Assembly: GCF_900162685.1 (NCBI RefSeq)
Contig: NZ_LT727827.1
Location: forward strand, 225,272-289,271
Length of the DNA: 64,000 nt
Direction: 5' to 3'
From: Terribacillus halophilus
Lineage (GTDB): Bacteria; Bacillota; Bacilli; Bacillales; Amphibacillaceae
Positions 45,454 through 54,695 of the stretch are shown piece by piece. The first letter of the stretch is position 1. Each line of letters opens with the position of its first letter. The position numbers and the translations under genes were made by a program. Under the pieces are notes generated by a model. That model did no database searches, was not told the origin of the DNA, and saw only the letters and a program-made list of their open reading frames with translations.

Positions 45454-46641
45454 TTATGAGTACACAGTTGGCGTTGGATACTCACCAGTTAACACCCATT
45501 GTCCTATGTTTTTCCGTTTATATTCAATTGGATTATGAAGAGAATGTGTGCGGACATTTCGCCAAAAACGATCAAAATTATTTTTTCTAGTAGCTGAACG
45601 AGCACCCATTACTTGAAAAATGCTGCTTGTTACATGTAAGGCTACCTTCGTACCAAAAGCATTCGCTGCTCCAGTTAAAAGAACTGTTTCTCCTCGTTCT
45701 TCTTTGGTTAGGGAACGGTCTCTGTTCCAAGCTTCATCGACTTTATCCCCCGCCTTTTCGACTAACTGAACAGCAGCCTGAATATCAATCCAAAATTCTC
45801 CGAAACTTCGTTGAATAAATGGATCATCGGTAGCTTTTTCATAATCTGTAAGATACCAAGGCCGTGATTTAGTAATCGTATAATTTTTTGCTTCTTCTAG
45901 TGCTCCTTCAGCAGAACCAACAAATACATTTGCTAAAACAATCTGAGATAAAATAGCATCAAATGTAGCAAATGGTGTTCCTTTCGATTCTGTTAAATCA
46001 ATGATCTCATCTGCTTCTACTACAACATTGTCGAAAGTAACGGATCCACTATCCGTTTGCCTTTGCCCCATTCCATCCCAATCATCATGAATGGTAATCC
46101 CATCTCTAGAAGTAGAGATAATGCCAATGTACAGGGTGTTTTTTTCAAAACTGTCGTACCACGTGATAGCTAAACGATCAGAATCCTTTGCTCCTGTGCT
46201 GAACGTGTTATGTCCATTTACAACAAATACTTCTCCCACTCTTTCTCCAATTAAACTAGGTTCAATCGGATTAGACGAGTTTCCCCAGAACCAATTGTTT
46301 TTTGCTGATTCTCTATAAAAATGCTCCTTTTGTTTCGCAGTACCTGCAATATGCGGCAAAACAGTTTGAAAAGCATGGTAGCCATACAAATGACCAAGTG
46401 CTGCATCCGTCTTCGCTAGTTCGCGAACAATCCGAAGAACAAGTGACCAAGGCTGCCCTTCCCCGCCGTATTCTTTTGGGATATGAAGTTTTAATAGCCC
46501 GCTGTCTCTTAGTGCGTCTCGCTGTGCCTTAGCCGTACCGCCTGCTCTATCACGTCTTGCTGCATCCTCTCCAAACGTTTGAGCCAGTAGTTCTGCCGTT
46601 TTCAGGTATTGCGCTGATTCCTGTACAATCGTTGTTTCCAT
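45454..46641 (-). CDS. Acyl-CoA dehydrogenase-fold flavoenzyme, DszC/SfnB-like, SAM-riboswitch controlled
   Basis: 395 residues from ATG 46641 (AGTGGAAG upstream; 19-residue longer frame rejected). Acyl-CoA dehydrogenase fold: N-terminal helical domain, beta domain with WFWGNSSNP and VNGHNTFSTGAKDSD, and C-terminal helices. It resembles the FMNH2-dependent DszC desulfurisation monooxygenases rather than CoA-ester dehydrogenases (no catalytic Glu context seen). The SAM riboswitch in its leader ties it to sulfur limitation, suggesting oxidation of an organosulfur compound for sulfur scavenging. Confidence 0.82.
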   Translation of the reverse strand: METTIVQESAQYLKTAELLAQTFGEDAARRDRAGGTAKAQRDALRDSGLLKLHIPKEYGGEGQPWSLVLRIVRELAKTDAALGHLYGYHAFQTVLPHIAGTAKQKEHFYRESAKNNWFWGNSSNPIEPSLIGERVGEVFVVNGHNTFSTGAKDSDRLAITWYDSFEKNTLYIGIISTSRDGITIHDDWDGMGQRQTDSGSVTFDNVVVEADEIIDLTESKGTPFATFDAILSQIVLANVFVGSAEGALEEAKNYTITKSRPWYLTDYEKATDDPFIQRSFGEFWIDIQAAVQLVEKAGDKVDEAWNRDRSLTKEERGETVLLTGAANAFGTKVALHVTSSIFQVMGARSATRKNNFDRFWRNVRTHSLHNPIEYKRKNIGQWVLTGEYPTPTVYS

Positions 46642-46712
46642 TGTAAGCTTCCACTCCCATTCATTTTTATCAATTCTTCGAGGACACTGCTTCAACACGA
46701 AATGTGCACAAA

Positions 46713-46743
46713 AAAACCTCTTCTAAAATAAGAAGAGGTTTTC
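46713..46743 (-). terminator. Riboswitch terminator
   Basis: AAAACCTCTTCT / AGAAGAGGTTTT hairpin followed by T-run on the minus strand, between the SAM aptamer and the DszC-like gene. It forms when SAM is bound. Confidence 0.9.
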
Positions 46744-46762
46744 TAACCGTTCACTTTTACTC

Positions 46763-46865
46763 CTCTTATCTCTCAAGCATACGCTTGCTGGAATTGGCAC
46801 AGTGCTTAAAAAAGTCTGTTGCCGAGGTATCGCAGGGCCAGTCCCTCCACCTCTCTTGATAAGCT
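46763..46865 (-). ncRNA. SAM-I (S-box) riboswitch aptamer
   Basis: The minus strand shows the S-box signature in order: CTTATCAAGAGAGGTGGAGG, GACTGGCCC, GCGATACCTCGGCAACA, GTGCCAATTCC, GCAAGC...GCTTGAGAGATAAG. P1 is closed by CTTATC/GATAAG. High SAM favours the downstream terminator and shuts off the DszC-like gene. Confidence 0.96.
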
Positions 46866-46884
46866 TATTTGATTGTTACTTGAA

Positions 46885-46913
46885 AATATAATCCATGCGA
46901 AAATCAAAGTCAA
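46885..46913 (-). promoter_or_regulatory. Promoter of the S-box transcript
   Basis: TTGACT (46908-46913), 17-base spacer, TATATT (46885-46890) on the minus strand, about 15 bases before the aptamer. Confidence 0.8.
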
Positions 46914-47127
46914 TACTTTTCTGAATAATTTATAATTTGAATAATCATGTACACTTGGCTATCGATTTCTCTTCCTTATTTTACTAACAACACAATGTTC
47001 TAAGCTGAAATGCTAGTGCATGTTAAAACGGTTTGAAAAAAGCAAAATGAGGTAACAGAAATGTAATCAATTTTTGTGCCAATAGTCACATGACAATACC
47101 TTCCATCTGCGCTACTATAATATTTGT

Positions 47128-47272
47128 GCATAGAAAAAGACCGTCCGGTGCTGCCAACACCAATCGGTCTGTCTAGGAATAGCATGATTCCCTAGGGGAT
47201 TTGCGCGAAAAAAGAGGTAAGATAACCATCCTTCTCGAGCTGCCAACTCAAGGGTGGTTATTTTTTCTGGTT
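47128..47272 (+). ncRNA. Putative antisense RNA antitoxin of a type I toxin-antitoxin locus
   Basis: A plus-strand TATAAT at 47116-47121 precedes about 145 bases with three hairpins: AGACCG...CGGTCT (47138-47173, enclosing GGTG/CACC), TAGGAAT/ATTCCTA (about 47174-47193) and a terminator GATAACCATCC...GGGTGGTTATT (47221-47262) with T6. Its 3' part is complementary to the toxin mRNA 3' end, the convergent overlap seen in txpA/RatA and bsrG/SR4. Confidence 0.65.
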
Positions 47273-47344
47273 CTTGTCAGACATGATTGCAACAATTAAC
47301 GTTCCAAAGCCGATCATCAACGTCAACGCCTCTGCCACCGTCAT
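47258..47344 (-). CDS. Type I toxin, holin-like hydrophobic peptide (28 aa)
   Basis: ATG 47344 to TAA 47258 encodes 28 residues: MTVAEALTLMIGFGTLIVAI then a short charged tail ending NQKK. This pattern (short acidic start, one TM helix, Lys-rich end) is the putative holin-like toxin family related to TxpA, BsrG and YonT, which damage the membrane. GGAGGGTGG lies upstream. A minus-strand TATAAT is at 47419-47424, giving a leader of about 75 bases. The gene is too short for ordinary gene calling. Antitoxin RNA is encoded convergently. Confidence 0.75.
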   Translation of the reverse strand: MTVAEALTLMIGFGTLIVAIMSDKNQKK

Positions 47345-47508
47345 CCGCTACACCACCCTCCATGAAACAAAAGGTAATGCGCAAACCACCCTTGAGTCAC
47401 CTATGCTATTGTCCTACAATTATAACAGAGGATTTAAAAAGCCCATACGTTACAAAAGTCCATATTTTGCCAAAGCATCCGTTACTTTAGCACCTTAAGC
47501 AAGCCTTG

Positions 47509-48714
47509 TTACTTCAGTGAATGTATCGCTTCCAGTACCTGATCAATCTCTTCCGGTGTGTTGTAGATGCCTGGGGTTAAACGTGCAAATGTGGTTTGGT
47601 ATGGAGCAACTGTCCCGATTATCTTCTTATCATGCAGTTTTTTTATTACATTCTTCGATTTCATTCCTTTTACTTCAAATGCAGTAATACCCGCTGATAA
47701 TTCATCTGCAATTGGTGTATGCAGTGTGACATGGGACATGGAAGCCAAACCTTCTTTTACTTGTCTATTCAGCTGATGAACTCTTTCATAAATAGCCTCT
47801 TTGCCAATATCCAATGCAAACTCAAATGCGTCCTTCAACGCCCATCTATGCTCCATTGAATGAAAACCGCCTGGGGTCATTTGCACCCCGTTCATCGCTT
47901 TTGGGTGCTCTTCGTTTAGGGTTACCATACTCAGAATAGTATACGAGGGGATTACGGGTGTCACAGAACCCCAAGCTTCCTTTTTGGCAGCGACAAAACC
48001 TGTACCGCGAGGACCGTACAGCCATTTGTGGCAGCTTGTAATAAAGAAATCACAGTCCAGTTCCGGGAAGGTTTCTGTTTCAATGCCAAAACCGTGCGTA
48101 CCGTCCAATACGACGATAATTTGGTTTGCCTTTTCACGTTGCTTATTAACCTTCTTTAGTTGGTTCATAAACTTCTTTACAGGGAACTTTAGCCCGGTAT
48201 CAGACTGTACCCAAGTCAAGCCAATCACAACCGTATTGTCCCTTATTTCGTTCAGCAGCGCCTGCACAAGGCTTTCTTCTGTTACATCTTTCATCTGATG
48301 GTAAATTGGCACTTCACGGAAGCTGGCGCCTGTCCGATTCACCACCTGCCGTATTGCTTCCTGATGAGAGTAGTGGTTATGTTCCGGTGTGAGAATATCA
48401 TGCTCTTCATTAATATTTAAACCTGTATAAATGATACCCAAGCCCATCGTAGCGCTATCTGTCAATGCAATAAGATTAGGGTCATCAATTCCCATATACT
48501 GCACAAGCTTCTTCCTAACCTGCAATGGAAAATTCTCTTCATTATTTTCCGTGAAGTTCGTCGGATTCTCATCCAATTGCTTCCGGTACTTCTCAATTGC
48601 GTCCCGAATATGCTTCGGATGTGATACAAAATATTGTGACGTACCAATATGTATGTACTCTCTATCTAAATTAAATAATGCTCTAACTTTATCCCAATCC
48701 ACTTGTTTAGCCAT
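47509..48714 (-). CDS. Class V aminotransferase-fold PLP enzyme (isopenicillin-N-epimerase-like)
   Basis: 401 residues from ATG 48714 (GAGGAGCAAGG upstream; 39-residue longer frame has no ribosome site). Fold type I PLP protein: ALTDSATMGLGIIYTGL, VVLDGTHGFG and the Schiff-base Lys in TSCHKWLYGPRGTGF. Similar to the cysteine desulfurase/isopenicillin N epimerase branch. Substrate unknown; no sulfur-carrier partner nearby. Single gene. Confidence 0.8.
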   Translation of the reverse strand: MAKQVDWDKVRALFNLDREYIHIGTSQYFVSHPKHIRDAIEKYRKQLDENPTNFTENNEENFPLQVRKKLVQYMGIDDPNLIALTDSATMGLGIIYTGLNINEEHDILTPEHNHYSHQEAIRQVVNRTGASFREVPIYHQMKDVTEESLVQALLNEIRDNTVVIGLTWVQSDTGLKFPVKKFMNQLKKVNKQREKANQIIVVLDGTHGFGIETETFPELDCDFFITSCHKWLYGPRGTGFVAAKKEAWGSVTPVIPSYTILSMVTLNEEHPKAMNGVQMTPGGFHSMEHRWALKDAFEFALDIGKEAIYERVHQLNRQVKEGLASMSHVTLHTPIADELSAGITAFEVKGMKSKNVIKKLHDKKIIGTVAPYQTTFARLTPGIYNTPEEIDQVLEAIHSLK

Positions 48715-48859
48715 TATCCTTGCTCCTCTTCTCATCGTAAAATCTTCCATCATTTCATTATGAGAAGAGAAGCAGGGTTTTATACTTAAAGGGTAAAACA
48801 TAGGTGACAGTTCTAGCTTATTAAGTATCAATCCCTATAGTTTACATTCCTACTGGATA

Positions 48860-49552
48860 CTAAAAGAAGCAAATATCCTGCAGCAGAAGATAAATATAAT
48901 GTTTGCCCTTTTTCTGCCTAACATGTACTAGTTTTTCGTACAATCCAATTCTTCTCGACAACAAAGCTGAAACCCTCTGCAAATCTGCATATGTATGAAT
49001 GTCTGCTGCTTGGAATAATTCCGGAAACCTATTTTCTGGATAGCATTCATCCTTTTCAAGACTATCCCATCCAGTTACTGTTAAAAATAAGTTTTCTTGT
49101 TTGTATGATTCTCCAAAAATCGTTCTCCCCACTTTTCCGGCTGATAACATCCCCGGTACCAACACTTGTGTGAAATGGAACTTCTGCAGCCTGTTAACTA
49201 GAAACCGCTCAATTCGAATACAGCTGCTGTCTGTAAAGTAATCAGCTGTTTCTTTAACTTCTGGAAACGGAAGAGATATAGCAAAGGTTCCCACTTCTAT
49301 GTGTTGTATAGATGGAGATTGAGGTATATTTTCATATATTTCGTCATGCATATTATTCATAAAATAGTGATAAGAATTGGCATCTTCCCACATGGAAACT
49401 ATATGCGCCATCTGATTATCTTTGATGTCCCATCCGCCAATTTGCCCTAAAAACCCTGATATTGTATTCAATTGATTCCACGAAGCTTGTCCACTATTAA
49501 ACATAGCTTCTTTTCCTGTACAAACCTGACATTTAATTAGTTTTAATAGCAA
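48860..49552 (-). CDS. YdbC/DUF4937 family protein
   Basis: 230 residues, TTG start at 49552 with GGAGCAGGG before it. The N-terminal half (LIKCQV... FLGQIGGWDIKDNQMAHIVSMWED) is a DUF4937 antibiotic-biosynthesis-monooxygenase-like (ABM) ferredoxin fold; the second half repeats the theme (QVLVPGMLSAGKVG... WDSLEKDECYPE). Two ABM-like halves suggest an internal dimer. Function unknown. Confidence 0.7.
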   Translation of the reverse strand: MLLKLIKCQVCTGKEAMFNSGQASWNQLNTISGFLGQIGGWDIKDNQMAHIVSMWEDANSYHYFMNNMHDEIYENIPQSPSIQHIEVGTFAISLPFPEVKETADYFTDSSCIRIERFLVNRLQKFHFTQVLVPGMLSAGKVGRTIFGESYKQENLFLTVTGWDSLEKDECYPENRFPELFQAADIHTYADLQRVSALLSRRIGLYEKLVHVRQKKGKHYIYLLLQDICFF

Positions 49553-49604
49553 GTCTGCCCTGCTCCTTTAATAAAGAAGTATGTAAAGATAAGAGAGCAT
49601 CGTA

Positions 49605-49811
49605 TTACAGAAGTCTCTCCGGCTCTTCTGCATACCATTCCACAAACCCACAATTACTGCACACGTTGGGATTAATCTTTGTATGTTTTTTATTACTAAA
49701 AAGTTTTTCACCTGCAGGATTCTTAACGGTCAGTCCTTTGAAACCTTCATCTGCGTAACAAACAATCATATTGCCATTGCATCTTGGACAACTGATACTA
49801 ACCCTCCTCAT
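49605..49811 (-). CDS. Small zinc-ribbon protein
   Basis: 68 residues with two CxxC pairs, CPRC (8-11) and CSNC (51-54), forming a zinc ribbon, separated by a basic linker. It probably binds nucleic acid or protein. The annotated ATG 49811 lacks a ribosome site, and AGGAGGG lies in codons 2-4, which is unusual; a downstream non-ATG start may be used. Confidence 0.6.
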   Translation of the reverse strand: MRRVSISCPRCNGNMIVCYADEGFKGLTVKNPAGEKLFSNKKHTKINPNVCSNCGFVEWYAEEPERLL

Positions 49812-49915
49812 AAGATTAGATTCACTAATACATATACGGATCGTTATTATATAGGTTTCAGAACGCTTTTAGTTTTTAGGTTTTATGTGCAGACAACAGA
49901 TTATAGATAGATCTA

Positions 49916-49950
49916 TTAAAAAAGGACACTCGATAAAGTATCCTTTCGCT
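49916..49950 (-). terminator. Terminator of the DUF4870 gene
   Basis: AAAGGATACT / AGTGTCCTTT imperfect stem with T6 on the minus strand. Confidence 0.75.
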
Positions 49951-49962
49951 AAATCTATTTTA

Positions 49963-50340
49963 TTACGAAACGAATTTAGCAGCCATGTTACCAATAAACG
50001 GAAGCTTATAATATTCTTCCTGGTGTGCTTTAGCCATCAAAATAACCCAAAATACTAGTGAGATGGGAGCGATAAGAAGGCTGACCAGCAAGCCGATAAT
50101 CGGAATAAACACGAAGACAATATGGATAACCAATAAAGATGCAGAAAATAGAATAGACTGTAATGCATGGAAACGAACGAATTCACTATCTTTCTCTAAA
50201 ACAAAAAATACAATGCCTGTGATTAATCCAAGTGTATAAGATAGCATCGCTGCGGTGTTGGGGTTCATGTTCGTAGAAGTTTTATTGTTTTGATTTGAAG
50301 ATGCGGCATCTTTATTCTCTGGGATGGGAGTCTCCGTCAA
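49963..50340 (-). CDS. DUF4870 family membrane protein
   Basis: 125 residues, TTG start at 50340 with GGAGG eight bases before. Polar, Asn-rich N-terminus (about 1-28) then three TM helices; NTAAMLSYTLGLITGIVFFVLEKDSEFVRFHALQS is the DUF4870 (Tic20-like) signature. Function unknown. Own terminator. Confidence 0.8.
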   Translation of the reverse strand: MTETPIPENKDAASSNQNNKTSTNMNPNTAAMLSYTLGLITGIVFFVLEKDSEFVRFHALQSILFSASLLVIHIVFVFIPIIGLLVSLLIAPISLVFWVILMAKAHQEEYYKLPFIGNMAAKFVS

Positions 50341-50511
50341 TTACAATTCCTCCTTTATAAAGATTGGCAGTGTTAACATCTAACTACTTTGATTATACAA
50401 TTCGTCCTGGAGATTCATTCCGCTTTCTTGCAGCTATAATGTTATACCCTTTTTCGCATTAATATATCTCCTCTTTTGCTCCCGTTTTAATCGTCGGTAA
50501 TGACATATCAA

Positions 50512-50550
50512 TAAAAAAAGTTCATCCCTTTTTCTTGGAATGAACTTTTC
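50512..50550 (-). terminator. Terminator of the YitT-like gene
   Basis: AAAAGTTCATtCC / GGgATGAACTTTT stem with T7 on the minus strand. Confidence 0.85.
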
Positions 50551-50591
50551 CTATATGATGATAGTAGAGTTGCTGACATCAATCGTTAAGG

Positions 50592-51464
50592 TTAGTGAAT
50601 GTCATTTTTCCTAAAGTTACCGCCTTTAACCTCCGCAACATCATAGATCGTTACGAATGCTCCATCATCAATATCATTGATAATTTCTTTGAGCTTACTT
50701 TCTTCCAGACGGTTAATAACACAGGTAATCTCCATAAATTTTTCATGTGTGTAACCACCGTATGCTTCTTTGTATGTCGCACTTCTTCCTAACCGATCAC
50801 GTATGGTATCGACCATCAATTTCGGGTCGGTAGTAATAATTTTGAAGGTTTTGGATCCGCTAAGACCTTCTTCAACAATGTGGATGACTTTTGAAGCGAT
50901 AAAGTAGGCAATTGCGGAAAGAATAGCTCCTTTTAAACCGAATACAGTGGAAACAAAGATAAAAACGAACAAGTTAAGGAATAAAATTAGGTCACTTGTT
51001 CCAAATGGTAATTTTCGCGCTAACAGCACGGCCAGCATGTCAATTCCATCTACCGCGCCGCCATTACGAAGTGCAAGCCCCATACCTAAGCCTAGAATAA
51101 TACCGCCGACAACAGTAACGAGCAGTGTATCTCCACCTATAATAGCTGGCGTGTGATGCATAAGTACTGTTCCAACAGATAATGAAGCAATACCAATAAC
51201 AGAATAAATTGCAAAACTCTTTCCTATCTGTTTATAGCCTAACCACACAAATGGAACGTTAAGAATTGCAATGAGTAAGCCTAGCGGCAGACCGGCTAAT
51301 TGAGAAATACCGATACTGATTCCCGTGACGCCTCCATCTGATACATTATTAGGAATTAGGACAGTTTCAAGACCATAAGCTGCAATTAATCCCCCGAGAA
51401 CAACAGCTAGTCCTCGTAAAAAAATAAATAATTTGCTGCGATTGCGTTTCTTGCCTTTAACTAT
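50592..51464 (-). CDS. YitT family membrane protein lacking a standard start codon
   Basis: The frame encodes about 290 residues, the family norm: five or six TM helices (DUF161; LIPNNVSDGGVTGISIGISQLAGLPLG, LGLGMGLALRNGGAVDGIDMLAVLL) and a C-terminal DUF2179 domain (about 210-285; KIITTDPKLMVDTIRDRLGRSATYKEAYGGYT). The first ATG/GTG/TTG in frame is GTG 51248, which would delete the first two TM helices. Upstream codons are clean back to TGA at 51471-51473, where GAGGTGA would place initiation at ATC 51467 or ATA 51464. I give 51464; start loss or a rare AUA/AUC start is possible. Confidence 0.75.
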   Translation of the reverse strand: MVKGKKRNRSKLFIFLRGLAVVLGGLIAAYGLETVLIPNNVSDGGVTGISIGISQLAGLPLGLLIAILNVPFVWLGYKQIGKSFAIYSVIGIASLSVGTVLMHHTPAIIGGDTLLVTVVGGIILGLGMGLALRNGGAVDGIDMLAVLLARKLPFGTSDLILFLNLFVFIFVSTVFGLKGAILSAIAYFIASKVIHIVEEGLSGSKTFKIITTDPKLMVDTIRDRLGRSATYKEAYGGYTHEKFMEITCVINRLEESKLKEIINDIDDGAFVTIYDVAEVKGGNFRKNDIH

Positions 51465-51473
51465 GATATGTCA

Positions 51474-51934
51474 CCTCAATCTACGTAATATCCTTTATTT
51501 TATCATATTACAAAGCATGCTGCTGTTATGCCGTTTGTGACGCTGTGACGCTATCACACTAGACGCATTAAAATGTGTCCATGCGTAATTTATCAGGATT
51601 ATTATTCACAACTGTTGCATTAATTATCAGCTCACACGCTTTTGAATCTAATACTAATTTTTTTCGAAGGATGTAGCATAGTTTGTTTATTAATTTTTGT
51701 CCAATCTTCTCCCTTTCCATTCGCGCTAGTCCCTTTATTTTAATAAGATTTTTATACCCTTCCTATTATTGGAAGCAAATTACTTGTATCCCCTAGAACT
51801 ATATAATACGCTTAAATATAGGGATATTTTTTATTTTCGGGAAAATAAATACAGCACATGATCGTAAGTTTCTCTTATAATAGAATAAGGTAAACTATAC
51901 ATATACGATTTCGTTTTAAAGGAGCTATGCAACG
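51474..51934. other. 460-base intergenic region upstream of fbp
   Basis: AT-rich, no frame with a credible ribosome site. A TATAAT at 51876-51881 is a candidate -10 for fbp, without a convincing -35. I see no riboswitch or strong hairpin; CcpN or other gluconeogenic operators could be here but I cannot identify one. Confidence 0.4.
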
Positions 51935-53866
51935 GTGAATACCAAATACTTAGACTTACTGGCACAAAAATATGATACGGAAGAGAAAGTTGTTACGGAG
52001 ATCATTAATTTAAAAGCCATCCTTAACTTACCAAAAGGGACAGAGCATTTTGTCAGTGATTTGCACGGCGAGTATCAAGCCTTTCAGCATGTGTTGCGCA
52101 ATGGTTCCGGTAGAGTAAAAGAGAAAATCAGAGATATTTTTAGCGGCAGCATTTATGAGAAGGAAATCGATGAACTGGCTGCATTGGTTTATTATCCGGA
52201 AGACAAACTTCAAGTTATCAAAAATGACTTTAATAAAGATGAAGCATTAAATGAGTGGTATAAAAAAACGATTAAACGGCTGATCAAGCTCGTTTCTTAT
52301 TCTTCCTCTAAATATACACGCTCAAAATTACGGAAGGCGCTTCCTAGCCAGTTTGCTTATATCATTGAAGAGCTTCTATATAAAACAGAAGAAAACGGCA
52401 ATAAAGAACAATATTACTCCGAGATTATTGAGCAAGTGATTACCCTTGGACAAGCTGAAAAGCTCGTGATTGGACTAGCTTACAGCACGCAGCAGCTAGT
52501 CGTAGATCACTTACATGTTGTCGGCGATATTTACGATCGTGGACCAGAACCGGATAAGATTATGGAGGAGCTTATTAATTATCACTCTGTTGACGTGCAA
52601 TGGGGAAACCATGATGTGCTCTGGATCGGTGCTTTTGCTGGATCAAAAGTGTGCTTAGCGAATATTCTTCGTATTTGTGCACGTTATGATAATCTGGACA
52701 TCATTGAAGATGCCTATGGTATTAATCTTCGTCCGCTGTTGAATTTAGCGGAGAAATATTATGATGACAATCCTGCTTTTCGTCCAAAAATGCAGACAGA
52801 TAAAAAAACTTCAGAACATGAGATACAACAGATTACTAAAATGCATCAGGCAATTGCCATGATCCAGTTTAAACTAGAAAGCCCGATTATCAAAAGACGG
52901 CCGAATTTCAATATGAAAGAACGCTTGCTGCTTGAAAAAATTGACTATACTTCCAACGACATTACACTAGGCGGCAGCACATATGATTTGAAAAATACTT
53001 GTTTTGCTACAATTAATCCGAAACAACCCGATATGCTATTAGAAGAAGAACAGCAAGTTATCGATAAGCTGTTATTCTCTGTCCAGCATTCTGAGAAATT
53101 AGCTCGACACATGAATTTCTTGATGCGAAAAGGCAGTCTGTATTTACGATATAACGGAAATCTATTAATTCACGGCTGTATTCCAATTGATGAAAACGGC
53201 GATATGGAGAAGATGGAGATTGAAGGCAAGTCTTACGCAGGTCGTGAACTGCTCGATCGCTTTGAAAGGTACCTTCGCGAAGCATTTGCTTCGCCAGAGA
53301 AAACAGACGATCTTGCAACGGACATGGTCTGGTATTTATGGACAGGCGAATACTCCTCCCTCTTCGGGAAACGAGCGATGACAACATTTGAACGTTACTT
53401 TATTGAAGATAAAACCGTTCATAAAGAAGTGAAAAATCACTATTATTATTTGCGCGAAAATGAAGATACATGTCACAAAATCCTGACAGAATTTGATTTA
53501 GACCCGCAACATGGGCATATTATAAATGGGCATACTCCAGTAAAAGAGATTGAAGGCGAAAACCCGATTAAAGCAAATGGACGAATTATCGTTATCGATG
53601 GCGGTTTTTCTAAAGCTTATCAATCCACAACCGGCATTGCCGGCTACACCTTGCTGTACAATTCCTATGGCATGCAGCTTGTCGCTCATAAGCATTTTAA
53701 CTCAAAAAATGAAGTGCTCAACGACGGAACAGATGTCTTATCTGTGAAACGATTGGTCGACAAAGAGCTAGAACGGAAAAAGGTACTTGAAACCAACGTT
53801 GGTGAAGAATTATGCCAAGAGATATCCATCTTGAAAGATTTGATGGAATATCGGTATATGAAATAA
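51935..53866 (+). CDS. fbp: Fructose-1,6-bisphosphatase class III
   Basis: 643 residues (B. subtilis Fbp is 671). Mn-dependent phosphatase of the calcineurin-like superfamily, gluconeogenic. Metal motifs [27 protein letters not shown] and [10 protein letters not shown], and C-terminal [19 protein letters not shown] and [14 protein letters not shown] start at 51935, preceded by AAAGGAGCT with a ten-base gap. Monocistronic with a strong terminator. Confidence 0.96.
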   Translation: MNTKYLDLLAQKYDTEEKVVTEIINLKAILNLPKGTEHFVSDLHGEYQAFQHVLRNGSGRVKEKIRDIFSGSIYEKEIDELAALVYYPEDKLQVIKNDFNKDEALNEWYKKTIKRLIKLVSYSSSKYTRSKLRKALPSQFAYIIEELLYKTEENGNKEQYYSEIIEQVITLGQAEKLVIGLAYSTQQLVVDHLHVVGDIYDRGPEPDKIMEELINYHSVDVQWGNHDVLWIGAFAGSKVCLANILRICARYDNLDIIEDAYGINLRPLLNLAEKYYDDNPAFRPKMQTDKKTSEHEIQQITKMHQAIAMIQFKLESPIIKRRPNFNMKERLLLEKIDYTSNDITLGGSTYDLKNTCFATINPKQPDMLLEEEQQVIDKLLFSVQHSEKLARHMNFLMRKGSLYLRYNGNLLIHGCIPIDENGDMEKMEIEGKSYAGRELLDRFERYLREAFASPEKTDDLATDMVWYLWTGEYSSLFGKRAMTTFERYFIEDKTVHKEVKNHYYYLRENEDTCHKILTEFDLDPQHGHIINGHTPVKEIEGENPIKANGRIIVIDGGFSKAYQSTTGIAGYTLLYNSYGMQLVAHKHFNSKNEVLNDGTDVLSVKRLVDKELERKKVLETNVGEELCQEISILKDLMEYRYMK

Positions 53867-53871
53867 AGAAA

Positions 53872-53912
53872 AAAAAGACTCCAAAGCATTAAGCTCTGGA
53901 GTCTTTTTTTGT
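53872..53912. terminator. Bidirectional terminator after fbp
   Basis: AAAAAGACTCCA / TGGAGTCTTTTT stem with a long loop and T7, between the convergent fbp and SDR genes. Confidence 0.88.
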
Positions 53913-53921
53913 CAGTATGCA

Positions 53922-54692
53922 TTAAAATGCATACGTTGTTACGCCGCCATCGATAAAGAGGTTTTGTCCAGTAATGTAACTAGAGCTGTCAGAACTGAAC
54001 ATGATGACAGGTGCAACTAGCTCTTCTAATTTTCCAAGTCGCTGCATTGGCGTTCGGTTCTCTAATGTACTGCGGAATTCTTCGTTTTCTAATGATGCTG
54101 CATTTAATGCTGTTTTAAAGAACCAAGGACTAATCGCATTTACCGTAATCCCTTTTGTTGCCCATTCGTTTGCCATTTGCCTCGTTAGCTGCACAACGCC
54201 TGCTTTACTTGGTCCATAGGGCGTGCCTGACGATAGCGTTAAAGCAGATGCAACAGACGCGACATTAATGATTCGTCCGAAGTTTTGTTTTACCATGTAT
54301 TTACCGGCTGCTTTAGACATTAAGAATACCGATTTAAAGTTCACATCCATAACCATATCCCAGTTGTCTTCTGATAGATCCAAGGTTGTCTCCCGAACGC
54401 TAGTACCAGCATTATTTATTAAGATATCAAGATGACCAAAGTGCTCATACACTTTTTTTACCGTGTTTTGCACCGACTCACTGTCCGTAACATCGCACAC
54501 TAATGCTAACGTACTGCGGCCAGTAGTAGCCGCTATTTTATCAGCAGCTTCGGTCACTTCTTTTTCCGTACGTGCCACTAATGCCACATCTGCGCCAGCA
54601 TTAGCCAATCCTTCTGCAAGCGTACGACCTATCCCTCTCCCTGCTCCTGTTACAATAGCCGCTTTGCCAGTTAAATCAAACATTCCTGTCAT
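53922..54692 (-). CDS. SDR family oxidoreductase (gluconate 5-dehydrogenase/FabG-like)
   Basis: 256 residues, classical SDR: TGAGRGIG (15-22), NNAG, catalytic Ser in SVASALTLSSG and YxxxK in TPYGPSKAGV. NAD(P)-dependent alcohol/ketone reaction; close in pattern to gluconate 5-dehydrogenases, substrate not assignable. Four bases downstream of the Hsp31-like gene, so the two form an operon. Confidence 0.85.
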   Translation of the reverse strand: MTGMFDLTGKAAIVTGAGRGIGRTLAEGLANAGADVALVARTEKEVTEAADKIAATTGRSTLALVCDVTDSESVQNTVKKVYEHFGHLDILINNAGTSVRETTLDLSEDNWDMVMDVNFKSVFLMSKAAGKYMVKQNFGRIINVASVASALTLSSGTPYGPSKAGVVQLTRQMANEWATKGITVNAISPWFFKTALNAASLENEEFRSTLENRTPMQRLGKLEELVAPVIMFSSDSSSYITGQNLFIDGGVTTYAF

Positions 54693-54695
54693 ACT

